Assembly: GCA_902762855.1 (NCBI GenBank)
Contig: CACWPR010000008.1
Span: forward strand, 1-43,541
Direction: 5' to 3'
Source: Ruminococcus flavefaciens
GTDB taxonomy: Bacteria; Bacillota; Clostridia; Oscillospirales; Ruminococcaceae
DNA length: 43,541 nt
Shown here: positions 15,792 through 24,759 of the stretch, piece by piece
How positions within the stretch are numbered: position 1 is the first letter of the stretch
Layout of the letters: each line of letters starts with the position of its first letter
Position numbers and translations under genes: made by a program
The notes under the pieces: model-generated
Database searches by the model: none
The model's input: the letters and a program-made list of their open reading frames with translations, nothing else
Told to the model about the DNA's origin: nothing

Positions 15792-17591
15792 ATGGACGAA
15801 GGATTTTCAATTTTTAACATCTTCACAATGCTCGGAGGACTTGCGTTTTTCCTATACGGTATGAACGTCATGTCCACAGGACTTGAAAAGCTCACCGGAG
15901 GCAAGCTGGAAAAAGCCCTGCAAAAAATGACCTCCAACAAACTAAAAGCCATAATGCTCGGTATGGGAGTCACTGTTGCCATACAGTCCTCCTCTGCCAT
16001 GACCGTTATGCTGGTCGGATTCGTCAACTCCGGCCTCATGTCGCTTGAACAGACCGTTGCGGTATGCTTTGGCTCCGACATCGGCACCACTCTTACAGCG
16101 TGGATACTCAGCCTTGCCGGTGTAGACGGAAAAAATCCATTCATAAGGATGCTCAAACCGACCTCATTTGCACCTCTGGTAGCACTTTTAGGTGTTATAC
16201 TGATAATGGGGGCAAAGAAAAATAAAAAGAAAGATATAGGCAGGATACTTGTTGGCTTTGCAATTATAATGACAGGTATGTCGCTGATGTCAGAAGCAGT
16301 TACCCCCCTTGCGGACTCGCCTAAATTCCAAAGCGGACTCACAGCATTCAAAAATCCGATACTCGGAGTACTCGTAGGTGCAGGCTTTACTGGCATAATT
16401 CAGAGCTCAGCCGCTTCTATAGGTATCTTACAGGCATTTTCCCAGACAGGAGCACTGACCTACGGAATGGCTCTTCCAATAGTAATGGGACTAAATATCG
16501 GCACCTGTGTTACCGCACTCATCTCAAGTATAGGTGTAAATAAAAGCGCCAAAAGAGTCGCCTGTATACACATTCTTATAAAGGTACTTGGCACACTGAT
16601 ACTCCTTCCTGTGTCAATGATACTGCAAAACGTTATCCACCTTGAGATATTTGATGAAACTGTAGGATATATCGGTATTGCTGTTATGCACTCAATATTC
16701 AACATCGCAATAACAGTTATCCTTCTCCCCTTCTCAAATGTACTTGTAAAGCTCTCACATATCATTATCAAGGATAAGGATGAGCCTGAGTCCAGCGATG
16801 CAGAAACACCTCATCCGATAGGACTTGACGAGCGTTTTCTCAAGACACCTGGCGTGGCTGTAGAGGCTTGCCGCAGAGCTGCTGAAGCAATGGCAGAGCT
16901 TACTGAACAGACTATCCTGATGGGTCTCAGATCTCTTACGGAATATGATGAGAACACCGCAAAGCAGGTCATCAAAAACGAGGACATCATAGACAACTTC
17001 GAGGACAAGATAAACAGCTATCTGATACGCATATCCAAGAGCAGCGTAACCGGAAAAGACAGCCGAAAGGTATCAAAAATGATGCACTGTGTCGGCAATT
17101 TCGAGCGTATCTCCGACCATGCAGTAAACCTTATAGAGTCTGCACAGGAGATGCAGGAGAAGAGCATCAACTTCTCTGCTGAGTGCCTCAACGAGATATC
17201 AGTCATCAACGAGGCTATCGCTGAGAATATCAGCATCGCTTTTGCCGCTTATAAGAGAGATGACCTCGCTCTCGCCCACAAGGTAGAGCCTCTTGAAGAA
17301 GTGGTGGACAACCTGAGCACAGAGCTGAAGAACCGTCACATCCGCCGTCTCCAGAACGACGAATGTACTGTTGAACTGGGATACATCTTCCAGGACATTC
17401 TCACCAATCTGGAGCGTATCTCCGACCACTGCTCCAATATCGCAGGATGCCTTATCGAGACAGACGAAAAGACCAACATTCACGCATATCTCCACGACGT
17501 AAAGGAGAACGACGAGACCTTCCGGAAGGAATACAGAGCTTATGCAGAGAACTACTTTGCAAAGCTGGACGCTCCGGTGGCAGTTGAATAA
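15792..17591 (+). CDS. Na+/phosphate symporter family protein with C-terminal PhoU-like domain
   Basis: A 599-residue inner-membrane transporter. The first 320 residues form two inverted Na_Pi_cotrans repeats, each with the Q-S-S signature (T-V-A-I-Q-S-S-S-A-M-T and I-I-Q-S-S-A-A-S-I-G), as in NptA/YjbB-type proteins that move phosphate with sodium. From about 350 to 590 is an all-helical PhoU-like domain with two helical bundles and two E-R-I-S-D-H segments, which may sense or gate according to phosphate. GGAGAAAG before ATG 15792 is the ribosome-binding site. It is monocistronic with a clear promoter, a leader hairpin and a terminator. Phosphate uptake would suit the nearby phosphorolytic enzyme, but the pairing is only positional. 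Confidence 0.88.
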   Translation: MDEGFSIFNIFTMLGGLAFFLYGMNVMSTGLEKLTGGKLEKALQKMTSNKLKAIMLGMGVTVAIQSSSAMTVMLVGFVNSGLMSLEQTVAVCFGSDIGTTLTAWILSLAGVDGKNPFIRMLKPTSFAPLVALLGVILIMGAKKNKKKDIGRILVGFAIIMTGMSLMSEAVTPLADSPKFQSGLTAFKNPILGVLVGAGFTGIIQSSAASIGILQAFSQTGALTYGMALPIVMGLNIGTCVTALISSIGVNKSAKRVACIHILIKVLGTLILLPVSMILQNVIHLEIFDETVGYIGIAVMHSIFNIAITVILLPFSNVLVKLSHIIIKDKDEPESSDAETPHPIGLDERFLKTPGVAVEACRRAAEAMAELTEQTILMGLRSLTEYDENTAKQVIKNEDIIDNFEDKINSYLIRISKSSVTGKDSRKVSKMMHCVGNFERISDHAVNLIESAQEMQEKSINFSAECLNEISVINEAIAENISIAFAAYKRDDLALAHKVEPLEEVVDNLSTELKNRHIRRLQNDECTVELGYIFQDILTNLERISDHCSNIAGCLIETDEKTNIHAYLHDVKENDETFRKEYRAYAENYFAKLDAPVAVE

Positions 17592-17598
17592 AAGATAA

Positions 17599-17627
17599 GG
17601 GACGCACACTGTGCGTCCCCTTTTATT
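17599..17627 (+). terminator. Intrinsic terminator of the Na/Pi symporter gene
   Basis: GGGACGCAC (17599-17607) pairs with GTGCGTCCC (17611-17619) around ACT, followed by CTTTTATT. Confidence 0.85.
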
Positions 17628-17636
17628 GCATATATC

Positions 17637-17665
17637 AAAAAACAGGACTGCAATGCAGTCCTGTT
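17637..17665 (-). terminator. Intrinsic terminator of the fatty-acid operon
   Basis: AACAGGACTGC (17641-17651) pairs with GCAGTCCTGTT (17655-17665), loop AAT. On the minus strand the stem runs into six T residues. It lies 5 bases after the acpP stop. Confidence 0.85.
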
Positions 17666-17670
17666 CGTTA

Positions 17671-17919
17671 TCAGTCCTCAGACTCTTCTGCGTCAGCGTT
17701 CTTCTCGATGTAGTTAACGATGTCGCCTACAGTCTTGATCTCCTCAACAGCCTCATCGGGGATAGAGAGATCGAACTCGTCCTCGATAGTTGTGATAAGG
17801 TCAACGACGTCCAGTGAATCAGCACCGAGATCGTCCTGGATGTTAGCCTCAGTTGTTACCTCTTCAGCTTCCACGCCGAGCTGCTCGGCGATAATATCCT
17901 TGAGCTTTTCAAAAATCAT
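17671..17919 (-). CDS. acpP: Acyl carrier protein
   Basis: An 82-residue acidic four-helix carrier of growing acyl chains. D-L-G-A-D-S-L-D holds Ser35, the site for the 4'-phosphopantetheine arm. GGAGG precedes the start. It is the last gene of the fatty-acid operon, 57 bases after accA; in many Clostridia acpP is near fabH/fabD instead. The terminal position next to the terminator may favour stable, abundant message. Confidence 0.95.
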   Translation of the reverse strand: MIFEKLKDIIAEQLGVEAEEVTTEANIQDDLGADSLDVVDLITTIEDEFDLSIPDEAVEEIKTVGDIVNYIEKNADAEESED

Positions 17920-17976
17920 ATTTAAGTCCTCCTTTTAATCTATGGCATATCCTGCCTCTGCAAGATCGGTATCCAC

Positions 17977-18783
17977 TCACTCAATGAATGCTCCGATCTT
18001 TCTAAACTTAGTATAACGTTCTTTCAGCAAAACGTCAATATCTTTTTCGCATTTTTCCGGAATTTTCTGTGACAAATATTCTTTAATATTCTCTGAAATT
18101 TTGTCTAAATCGTTATGTGCTCCTCCGAGAGGTTCTTCAATGATAGTTTCGGCCACTCCGAGAGCCACCATATCCTCTGCTGTGATACGCATTATCTCGC
18201 TTGCTTCCTGCTCACGGGAGGCGTCCTTCCAGAGTATGCTTGCAAATCCACGGGGTGAGAGAACAGAGTACTGAGCGTTCTCCAGCATAGCCAGCTCATC
18301 GCATACTCCCAGAGCCAGCGCACCGCCGCTGCCGCCCTCTCCGAGGACGATGGATATTACAGGTGTACGTATAGTCATGAACTCAGCAATATTCTTTGCA
18401 ATAGCCTCGCCCATTCCCCTTTCCTCAGCGGCAACTCCGCAGAAGGCGCCGGGGGTGTCTATAAAGCATATTACAGGTCTGTGGAACTTCTCTGCCTGAC
18501 GTGCCAGTCTCAGGGCCTTTCTGTAGCCCTCAGGGTGAGGCATTGCGAAGTTGCAGGCCTTGTTTTCGTTTATGTCCCTGCCCTTGACCTGAGCGATAAC
18601 TGTGACAGGGCGGCCGTCCAGACGGGCAATAGCGCCGTAGATAGCCTTGTCGTCGCCGCAGAGACGGTCTCCGTGGAGCTCATAGTAATCTGTGAACACC
18701 AGGGGCATATAATCCTTGATAGTGGGTCTGCCCTTTGTATGAACGAGCTGGAGCCTTTCCCAGGCTGACTTTTTCTCTTCCAT
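17977..18783 (-). CDS. accA: Acetyl-CoA carboxylase carboxyltransferase, alpha subunit
   Basis: 268 residues, crotonase-fold carboxyltransferase half that pairs with AccD to move CO2 from biotin to acetyl-CoA. Visible signatures are F-I-D-T-P-G-A-F-C-G, A-E-E-R-G-M-G-E-A-I-A and G-E-G-G-S-G-G-A-L-A-L-G (oxyanion/CoA loop). It lies 2 bases from the accD stop, implying coupling. It is somewhat shorter than E. coli AccA because it lacks much of the N-terminal extension, as is normal in Clostridia. Confidence 0.95.
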   Translation of the reverse strand: MEEKKSAWERLQLVHTKGRPTIKDYMPLVFTDYYELHGDRLCGDDKAIYGAIARLDGRPVTVIAQVKGRDINENKACNFAMPHPEGYRKALRLARQAEKFHRPVICFIDTPGAFCGVAAEERGMGEAIAKNIAEFMTIRTPVISIVLGEGGSGGALALGVCDELAMLENAQYSVLSPRGFASILWKDASREQEASEIMRITAEDMVALGVAETIIEEPLGGAHNDLDKISENIKEYLSQKIPEKCEKDIDVLLKERYTKFRKIGAFIE

Positions 18784-18785
18784 GG

Positions 18786-19634
18786 TCAGGCCTCCTTTCT
18801 GTCGTAGCCGTGGAGCTTGAGCAGATGTGAGAGTACGCTCCTCATCTTTCCGCGCTCAACTATCATGTCTACGAAACCCTTTTCGTGCATGAACTCAGCA
18901 AGCTGGAAGTCCTCCGGGAGGCGCTGCTTTATGGTGCTCTCGATGACTCTTCTGCCTGCAAAGCCGATAAGTACCTTCGGCTCAGCGATGATAATGTCGC
19001 CCAGTGACGCAAAGCTCGCTGTGACTCCGCCGGTGGTGGGGTCTGTGAGGACTGTTATATAGAGTCCTCCATTGTCGCTGTGGAGCTTGACTGCACCGGA
19101 GGTCTTTGCCATCTGCATAAGTGAAACTATGCCCTCCTGCATACGTGCTCCGCCTGATGCAGTGAACATCACAACAGGAAGTCCATTTTCAGTGGCATAC
19201 TCAAATGCACGGGTTATCTTCTCGCCCACAACGCTGCCCATGCTGCCCATCATATAGCGTGAGTCCATGACTCCAATGACTACCGGAGAGCCCTTTATGG
19301 TGGCAGTACCGGTTATGACAGCATCATTGAGGGATGTGCTCTCCCTGAGCTGTTCCTGCTTCTCGGTATACTCCGGGAAGTCGATAGGGTTGCCGCTTAT
19401 CATATCAGCGTCCATCTCCCTGAAGCTGTCCTTGTCAACGGTAATGGATATACGCTCAGGAGCGGAGAGCCTGCCGTGGTAGTTGCACTTAGGGCAAACT
19501 CTGTGGAGCTCCTCATACCGTGACAGGGGACTGAGCTCCTGACAGCGGGGGCACTTGAACATCGGCGGCTTGTATTCCTCATCGGCGCCGCCGTTGAAAC
19601 GCTTCTTTACTACGTCAAAAAAATCTTCAAACAA
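18786..19634 (-). CDS. accD: Acetyl-CoA carboxylase carboxyltransferase, beta subunit
   Basis: 282 residues with the N-terminal four-Cys zinc finger (C-P-R-C ... C-P-K-C, about residues 28-50) and the crotonase-like core (S-G-G-A-R-M-Q-E-G, T-G-G-V-T-A-S-F-A). The start appears to be TTG at 19634, with a GGTGA sequence 7 bases upstream. The next in-frame Met falls right at the zinc finger and would remove residues normally present, so the TTG start is preferred. The weak start may tune AccD level relative to AccC, whose stop is 39 bases upstream. Confidence 0.92.
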   Translation of the reverse strand: MFEDFFDVVKKRFNGGADEEYKPPMFKCPRCQELSPLSRYEELHRVCPKCNYHGRLSAPERISITVDKDSFREMDADMISGNPIDFPEYTEKQEQLRESTSLNDAVITGTATIKGSPVVIGVMDSRYMMGSMGSVVGEKITRAFEYATENGLPVVMFTASGGARMQEGIVSLMQMAKTSGAVKLHSDNGGLYITVLTDPTTGGVTASFASLGDIIIAEPKVLIGFAGRRVIESTIKQRLPEDFQLAEFMHEKGFVDMIVERGKMRSVLSHLLKLHGYDRKEA

Positions 19635-19673
19635 TCAATTTCACCGCAATTCTGTTAATATTGGCTGGGGAGG

Positions 19674-21029
19674 TCACTTTTTCTTGTGCTCCTCCATATA
19701 TCTTCCCAGGAATCCTATATCGTACTTTCCCTCTCTGAAATCGGGGTTGCGGATGAGTTCGAGCTGAAAGTCGATATTGGTATCAACACCCTCTACGATA
19801 AACTCTGCAAGTGCCCAGGTCATCTTATTTATAGCGTCCTGGCGGTCAGAGCCGTGGGCGATGAGCTTGCTTATCATTGAGTCGTAGTATGGGGTTATGG
19901 TATAGCCCTGATAAACTGCGCCGTCTATACGTATGCCGGGGCCGCCTGGCATATAGAGGGCAGTTATGGTGCCCGGTGAGGGACGGAAGTCCTTATCGGG
20001 GTTCTCTGCGTTGATACGGCACTCTATAGCGTGTCCACGGAGCTCAATGTCCTCCTGCTTTACGCTGAGAGTCATTCCGGAAGCTATCTCTATCTGAGCC
20101 TTTACCAGGTCAAAACCTGATACCTCCTCAGTAATGGGATGCTCGACCTGGATACGGGTGTTCATCTCCATGAAATAGAAGTCACGGTTGTCGTCCACAA
20201 GGAACTCGATAGTGCCGGCATTGTAGTAATTGCACTGCTTTGCGGCAGTTACGGCAGCCTGGCCCATACGCTGTCTCAGGGGTTCGTCAACTATAGGGCT
20301 GGGGCATTCCTCCAGGACCTTCTGATTTCTTCTCTGCATGGAGCAGTCACGCTCACCGAGGTAAACGTAGTTGCCATGCTGGTCAGCGATTATCTGTATC
20401 TCAACATGGTGTGGATTTATGAGGAATTTCTCGATATATACCGAATCGTCACCGAAGAAGTTCTTGGCCTCCTGCTGAGCGGCAGTTATCTGGGACTCCA
20501 GCTCCTCAGAGCTGTCAACTCTTCTGATGCCACGTCCGCCGCCTCCGGCAGAAGCCTTTACCAGCACTGGGTAGCCTGCCTTTTCAGCGAAGGCAGCAGC
20601 CTCCTCCAGGGACTTCACAGCGCCCTTTGTACCTGGTATTACCGGGACTCCGGCAGCAGCCATAGTCTCCTTTGCAGCAGCCTTGTTGCCCAGCATCTCA
20701 ATGGCATGATAGGACGGGCCGATGAAGGTTATATCATTTTTCTCGCAGAGCCTTGCGAAGTCGGCATTCTCCGAGAGAAATCCGAATCCGGGGTGTATGG
20801 CATCTGCACCTGTATTTATAGCAGCCTGAATGATAGCATTCATATTCAGGTAGCTGTCCTTTGTTGCGGGAGGTCCTATGCACACTGCCTCGTCAGCTAT
20901 CTGTGCATGGAGGGAATTTCTGTCAGCAGTGGAATACACTGCAACGCAGCGGACTCCCAGCTCACGGCAGGCACGTATGATACGCACTGCTATCTCTCCC
21001 CTGTTAGCAATAAGTACTTTTCTGAACAT
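19674..21029 (-). CDS. accC: Acetyl-CoA carboxylase, biotin carboxylase subunit
   Basis: A 451-residue ATP-grasp enzyme that carboxylates the biotin of AccB using bicarbonate and ATP. It begins M-F-R-K-V-L-I-A-N-R-G-E-I-A-V-R-I, the family signature. K-A-S-A-G-G-G-G-R-G-I-R is the glycine-rich ATP loop. E-M-N-T-R-I-Q-V-E-H contains the catalytic Glu/Arg residues. Full family length. AAAGGAG lies upstream of the ATG, and fabZ ends 36 bases before it. Confidence 0.95.
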   Translation of the reverse strand: MFRKVLIANRGEIAVRIIRACRELGVRCVAVYSTADRNSLHAQIADEAVCIGPPATKDSYLNMNAIIQAAINTGADAIHPGFGFLSENADFARLCEKNDITFIGPSYHAIEMLGNKAAAKETMAAAGVPVIPGTKGAVKSLEEAAAFAEKAGYPVLVKASAGGGGRGIRRVDSSEELESQITAAQQEAKNFFGDDSVYIEKFLINPHHVEIQIIADQHGNYVYLGERDCSMQRRNQKVLEECPSPIVDEPLRQRMGQAAVTAAKQCNYYNAGTIEFLVDDNRDFYFMEMNTRIQVEHPITEEVSGFDLVKAQIEIASGMTLSVKQEDIELRGHAIECRINAENPDKDFRPSPGTITALYMPGGPGIRIDGAVYQGYTITPYYDSMISKLIAHGSDRQDAINKMTWALAEFIVEGVDTNIDFQLELIRNPDFREGKYDIGFLGRYMEEHKKK

Positions 21030-21065
21030 TTACACTGTTCTCCTTTGTATAAGAGCGGCAGGGAC

Positions 21066-21515
21066 TCAGTCCTTGCTGCCGTCGGTGATGACGAAGGTTA
21101 TCTCGCAGGCAACAGCCTTTTCGCCGCCTACTGAAGCGATACCCTTGCCGACGCCCACAGGGCCTCTCTGACGTATCATCTCGACTTCAAGGTCGAGAAC
21201 GTCGCCGGGGACTACCTGTCTGCGGAACTTAGCCTTGTCGATGCCTCCGAAGAGACCTATCTTACCCTTGAACTCCGGCTTTGAGAGCATACAAACAGCT
21301 CCTGCCTGCGCAAGCATCTCCACCATGAGAACTCCGGGAGTTACGGGATAACCGGGGAAATGACCCTTGAACCAGAAGTCCTCCTCGGTGATATATTTTC
21401 TTGCATGGACCTTCACACCAACTTCCATATCAACAATCTCGTCAATGAGAAGGAATGGGTCACGGTGAGGGATTATTTCCATTATCTGTTCTTTATTCAT
21501 AAGTATATCAGACAT
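21066..21515 (-). CDS. fabZ: 3-hydroxyacyl-ACP dehydratase FabZ
   Basis: A 149-residue hot-dog-fold dehydratase that removes water from 3-hydroxyacyl-ACP in each FASII cycle. I-I-P-H-R-D-P-F-L-L-I-D is the N-terminal signature. G-H-F-P-G-Y-P-V-T-P-G-V-L-M-V-E holds catalytic His52 and Glu66. AAGGAGG precedes the ATG. It follows the paired membrane-protein genes by 14 bases, so they are in one transcript. No separate fabA/fabN is in this window, so how unsaturated chains are made is not shown. Confidence 0.95.
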   Translation of the reverse strand: MSDILMNKEQIMEIIPHRDPFLLIDEIVDMEVGVKVHARKYITEEDFWFKGHFPGYPVTPGVLMVEMLAQAGAVCMLSKPEFKGKIGLFGGIDKAKFRRQVVPGDVLDLEVEMIRQRGPVGVGKGIASVGGEKAVACEITFVITDGSKD

Positions 21516-21529
21516 AAAACTGTCCTCCT

Positions 21530-22345
21530 TCAGATACTTTCCATTTCGTCGTCTATGCCGTCGAATCTGTTGAAATCGTCATATGACCTGACCATTTTAC
21601 TGCCCTCGTAGGTAGTTGTAACAGTCAGCGGTACAAAATCCGGGTAGCCTTCCTTGTCTCTGATGTCCCTGTCGAATTTATCCACCAGCGCCGAGACTGC
21701 GATGATGAGGACAGCGTAAACAGACACAACCGGATTGATCAGAAGGAACGCAGCAGCGCTCATAACAGAGAACCACAGGTTCCAGCGTTCCCTGCGGAAC
21801 ACAAAGAATATCAGAAAAGCGGTACACAGGGCCAGCGCTGCGGCAGACACTCCCATATTAACGGTATATCTGTCCTTCAGCACGATAACGCTTATCAGCA
21901 CCATGACAAAGCCGAGTATGAGAGCGGCAATGGTACCGAAGCTCGCTCCTGTCCTTATCTCATTGCAGCTTGTTACCCTTCCGCCGTATTTACCGCCGAC
22001 TCTGTGGGCGGGCAGCTTTACTATTGTATCGTTGCTGCCGAAGTCAGGGATGATATATCTCAGCAGGAGGTAGAAATAGCCTCCGCCGGCAATGAATGCC
22101 GCTGCCAGATTTATGCCTCCTACGCCCTTGAATATTATGGGTTTCAGGAAAAGGCAAAGGGACATGAGATAGGCCACCACGTACAGCAGACCGTATACGT
22201 CCCTTGCTGCCAGCAGCCGTCCCTTCATCATCTGGTACTGAGACATCATGTTGTTATATTCCACCGCCTCCCGGTACTGCTCAGCACTTGCAGCAGTGAA
22301 CCTTCCGGAGCGGATGATGTCCTGAGTAAGATATTTATAAGTCAT
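21530..22345 (-). CDS. Uncharacterised multi-pass membrane protein in the fatty-acid operon (larger paralogue)
   Basis: 271 residues. A charged N-terminal cytoplasmic part (L-T-Q-D-I-I-R-S-G-R-F) is followed by about six hydrophobic segments (near 51-70, 78-98, 134-156, 164-182, 189-203, 205-221). A polar C-terminal tail carries D-I-R-D-K-E-G-Y-P-D-F-V-P-L (227-240). It shares the start pattern (I/L-T-Q-D-x-I) and the R/D-I-R-D-x-x-G-Y-P-x-F-V-x-L motif with the gene just upstream, so the two are paralogues. The start codon is directly adjacent to that gene's stop with no gap. I do not recognise a family. Location in the FASII operon between accB and fabZ suggests a membrane-lipid-linked role; that is inference. 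Confidence 0.75.
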   Translation of the reverse strand: MTYKYLTQDIIRSGRFTAASAEQYREAVEYNNMMSQYQMMKGRLLAARDVYGLLYVVAYLMSLCLFLKPIIFKGVGGINLAAAFIAGGGYFYLLLRYIIPDFGSNDTIVKLPAHRVGGKYGGRVTSCNEIRTGASFGTIAALILGFVMVLISVIVLKDRYTVNMGVSAAALALCTAFLIFFVFRRERWNLWFSVMSAAAFLLINPVVSVYAVLIIAVSALVDKFDRDIRDKEGYPDFVPLTVTTTYEGSKMVRSYDDFNRFDGIDDEMESI

Positions 22346-22966
22346 TCAGTTTTCCTCTATATCATTATCAATGAGCATAGGACCGCCGGACTTATCCCTG
22401 AACTTATCGAAGCTGTACTCCTCCGCTGTATCATCCATGACTCCGTCCTCAGCGCTCTCCTCGTCCCTGATGTATGAGCCGTTGAGTTGAACGAAATGCG
22501 GGTAGCCCACCTCGTCCCGAATCCGGGAGTCTATCTGGTCCATTTTCCGGAGGATGTAGGTATTAGCCAGGACAAGAATGATAAATGCAGGGTCCAGCAG
22601 AAGCATAGGTAGAGTAAGTCCCAGGCCCAGCCGCCAGATATGTATCCGTCTGAATACGATGAAATAGCCAAAAAGCAGAATATACACCAAAGCCATTACA
22701 AAGCAGAGGGTAAGTCCCATACTGCCCGAATGGTAGACCAGGGAATGCTTCCTTCCCAGGCCGAATGACATCATAAGAGCTATGAACACAGCGTTGAGGC
22801 CCACCATTGCCCAGAAGTCCCGGAGATAGCTCCGGCGCTCTCTTTGCATCCGCAGCATATGGGTGTTGAAATCCTGGACTTCACTGAACATTTCAGCAGA
22901 TGTTATATTTATATGAGCCTGGTCGATGTCATCCTGAGTTATGTATTTCAGCTCCGACAGTTTCAT
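22346..22966 (-). CDS. Uncharacterised membrane protein in the fatty-acid operon (smaller paralogue)
   Basis: 206 residues. The N-terminal cytoplasmic helix region (I-T-Q-D-D-I-D-Q-A-H) precedes three to four hydrophobic segments (near 50-69, 82-105, 112-138). Then comes R-I-R-D-E-V-G-Y-P-H-F-V-Q-L (148-161) and an acidic tail. The start overlaps the accB stop by one base (TAATG) and has no clear ribosome-binding site, so its translation probably depends on ribosomes finishing accB. That coupling ties it closely to acetyl-CoA carboxylase production. It is a paralogue of the next gene, with the same order of motifs but fewer membrane spans. No family recognised. Confidence 0.75.
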   Translation of the reverse strand: MKLSELKYITQDDIDQAHINITSAEMFSEVQDFNTHMLRMQRERRSYLRDFWAMVGLNAVFIALMMSFGLGRKHSLVYHSGSMGLTLCFVMALVYILLFGYFIVFRRIHIWRLGLGLTLPMLLLDPAFIILVLANTYILRKMDQIDSRIRDEVGYPHFVQLNGSYIRDEESAEDGVMDDTAEEYSFDKFRDKSGGPMLIDNDIEEN

Positions 22967-23451
22967 TATCTTATTATCATAACGGGCTCGTCATACTCCA
23001 CAGGCTGACCGTCATCCACAAGTATCTTGTCAACGATGCCATCATAGTCCGACTGTATCTCATTCATGAGCTTCATGGACTCGATTATCATAATAACGTC
23101 GCCCTTCTTGACCTCGTCGCCCACCTTAACGAATGGAGCCTTGTCAGGTGAAGGAGCCGCATAGAATGTGCCGACGATAGGAGCCTTGACCACATTTCCG
23201 CTTATTTCCTCAGCAACGGCAGCCTCGCTCTGTGCGAGAGCGGCCTCAGGTGCAGGAGCTGCGGCAGGAGCCTGAGCGCCCATAAATGGTACAGGCATTA
23301 CCGGCGGAGGTGCCAGAGGTGCCTTCTTGCCCTTCAGGGTGATAGTCTTTTCCCCGTCAGCTATATTGAGCTCGGAGAGCTCCTTCTTGTTGATGATGTC
23401 AGCCAGCTTTTCTATTGTATCAGTATCTACCATACCGAAGATGTCGCTCAT
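22966..23451 (-). CDS. accB: Acetyl-CoA carboxylase biotin carboxyl carrier protein
   Basis: 161 residues. A small N-terminal region, an Ala/Pro-rich flexible linker (about 44-82), then the biotinyl domain (86-161) with E-S-M-K-L-M-N, where Lys127 is the biotin attachment site. It carries carboxybiotin from AccC to the AccA/AccD carboxyltransferase. AGGAGG lies upstream of the ATG. Its stop overlaps the start of the smaller membrane-protein gene. Confidence 0.95.
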   Translation of the reverse strand: MSDIFGMVDTDTIEKLADIINKKELSELNIADGEKTITLKGKKAPLAPPPVMPVPFMGAQAPAAAPAPEAALAQSEAAVAEEISGNVVKAPIVGTFYAAPSPDKAPFVKVGDEVKKGDVIMIIESMKLMNEIQSDYDGIVDKILVDDGQPVEYDEPVMIIR

Positions 23452-23463
23452 TGTTGTTCCTCC

Positions 23464-24720
23464 TTAGTCTGTAACTTTCTTGAAGCAGAGTGTAGCGTTG
23501 TGTCCGCCGAATCCAAGGGAATTGGAAAGTGCAGCACGTACCTCCTGCTGTATATTGCTCTCTGTGCAGTAGTCGAGGTCACATTCCTCATCGGGCACCT
23601 TATAGCCTACGGTGCGGTGGATGAATCCCTCTTCTATGGACTTTGCACATATTATAGCCTCAACAGCACCGGCAGCGCCGAGGAGGTGTCCTATCATGGA
23701 CTTTGTAGAATTTATCTTTACTTTGTGAGCCTGGTCACCGAAAGCCACCTTGATAGCAGCAGTCTCGTACTTGTCATTGAGACCTGTTGATGTACCGTGA
23801 GCGTTGATGTAGTCAACGTCAGCAGGTGTGAGTCCGGCCTCCTGCATAGCAAGGGTCATGCCCATGCCTGCGGCCTCACCGGAAGGCATGGGAGAGGTCA
23901 TGTGGTAGCCGTCGCAGGTAGCGCCGTAGCCGGCTACTTCTGCATATATCTTAGCTCCTCTTGCCTTTGCGTGCTCGTACTCTTCGAGTATGACGATACC
24001 GCTGCCCTCACCGAGGACGAAGCCATTTCTCTCCTTGTCGAAGGGAATAGAGGCTCTCTCCAGGTCATCTGACTTGGTAAGTGCCTTCATATTGGCAAAT
24101 CCGGCATATGTGAACTCAACATTGGTGCTCTCTGTACCGCCTGCAATGGCAGCGTCGAGGTAGCCGTCCTTTATCTTGCGGAAGGCCTCGCCTATTGAGT
24201 GGGTAGCTGTAGCACAGGCTGTAGTAACGTCGAAATTCGCGCCTCTGAATCCGGTCTTCATTGAAATAGTGCCGGCAGCCATATTGCTTATCATCATGGG
24301 GATATAGAAGGCAGACATTCTGTCCGGACCTTTTTCGAGGTACTTGTTGTACTCAACAAGGGTAAGGTCGATGCCGCCGATGCCTGAGCCTACGATTACT
24401 CCCGCCCTGTAAGGGTCGAGGTCCGAAAAATCAGTACCTGCATCCTCAAGAGCCTCATGGGCAGCTACCAGAGCGAACTTAGTGAATCTGTCCATACGTC
24501 TTGCTTCCTTCTTGTCAAAGCATCCCTTAACGCCGAAATATGCCGTCTCGTCGAAATCTCTTACTGTTCCGGCTATCTTGACACCTGTGCGCTGGGTATC
24601 AAAACGGTCTATGAAAGAGAAGCCTATCCTGTTCTCCTTTACTCCTGTCCAGAATTTTTCAACTCCGGTACCGAGGGGCGTGACAGCACCCATTCCGGTA
24701 ATTACAACTCTTCTGCTCAT
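23464..24720 (-). CDS. fabF: 3-oxoacyl-ACP synthase II (FabF)
   Basis: A 418-residue thiolase-fold condensing enzyme for chain elongation. Catalytic Cys169 lies in T-T-A-C-A-T-A, His308 in N-A-H-G-T-S-T, and His345 in K-S-M-I-G-H-L-L-G, the complete C-H-H triad of FabF/FabB enzymes. Normal length (about 410). It follows fabG by 39 bases and precedes accB by 12. Confidence 0.95.
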   Translation of the reverse strand: MSRRVVITGMGAVTPLGTGVEKFWTGVKENRIGFSFIDRFDTQRTGVKIAGTVRDFDETAYFGVKGCFDKKEARRMDRFTKFALVAAHEALEDAGTDFSDLDPYRAGVIVGSGIGGIDLTLVEYNKYLEKGPDRMSAFYIPMMISNMAAGTISMKTGFRGANFDVTTACATATHSIGEAFRKIKDGYLDAAIAGGTESTNVEFTYAGFANMKALTKSDDLERASIPFDKERNGFVLGEGSGIVILEEYEHAKARGAKIYAEVAGYGATCDGYHMTSPMPSGEAAGMGMTLAMQEAGLTPADVDYINAHGTSTGLNDKYETAAIKVAFGDQAHKVKINSTKSMIGHLLGAAGAVEAIICAKSIEEGFIHRTVGYKVPDEECDLDYCTESNIQQEVRAALSNSLGFGGHNATLCFKKVTD

Positions 24721-24759
24721 ATTTTTTCCTTTCAGTTTATCTGTATTTATAGGCTGGCA

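Noticed and set aside
20139-21134. Plus-strand open frame of 331 codons opposite accC
   Set aside because: accC is complete and canonical; the opposite frame has no recognisable signal or motif.
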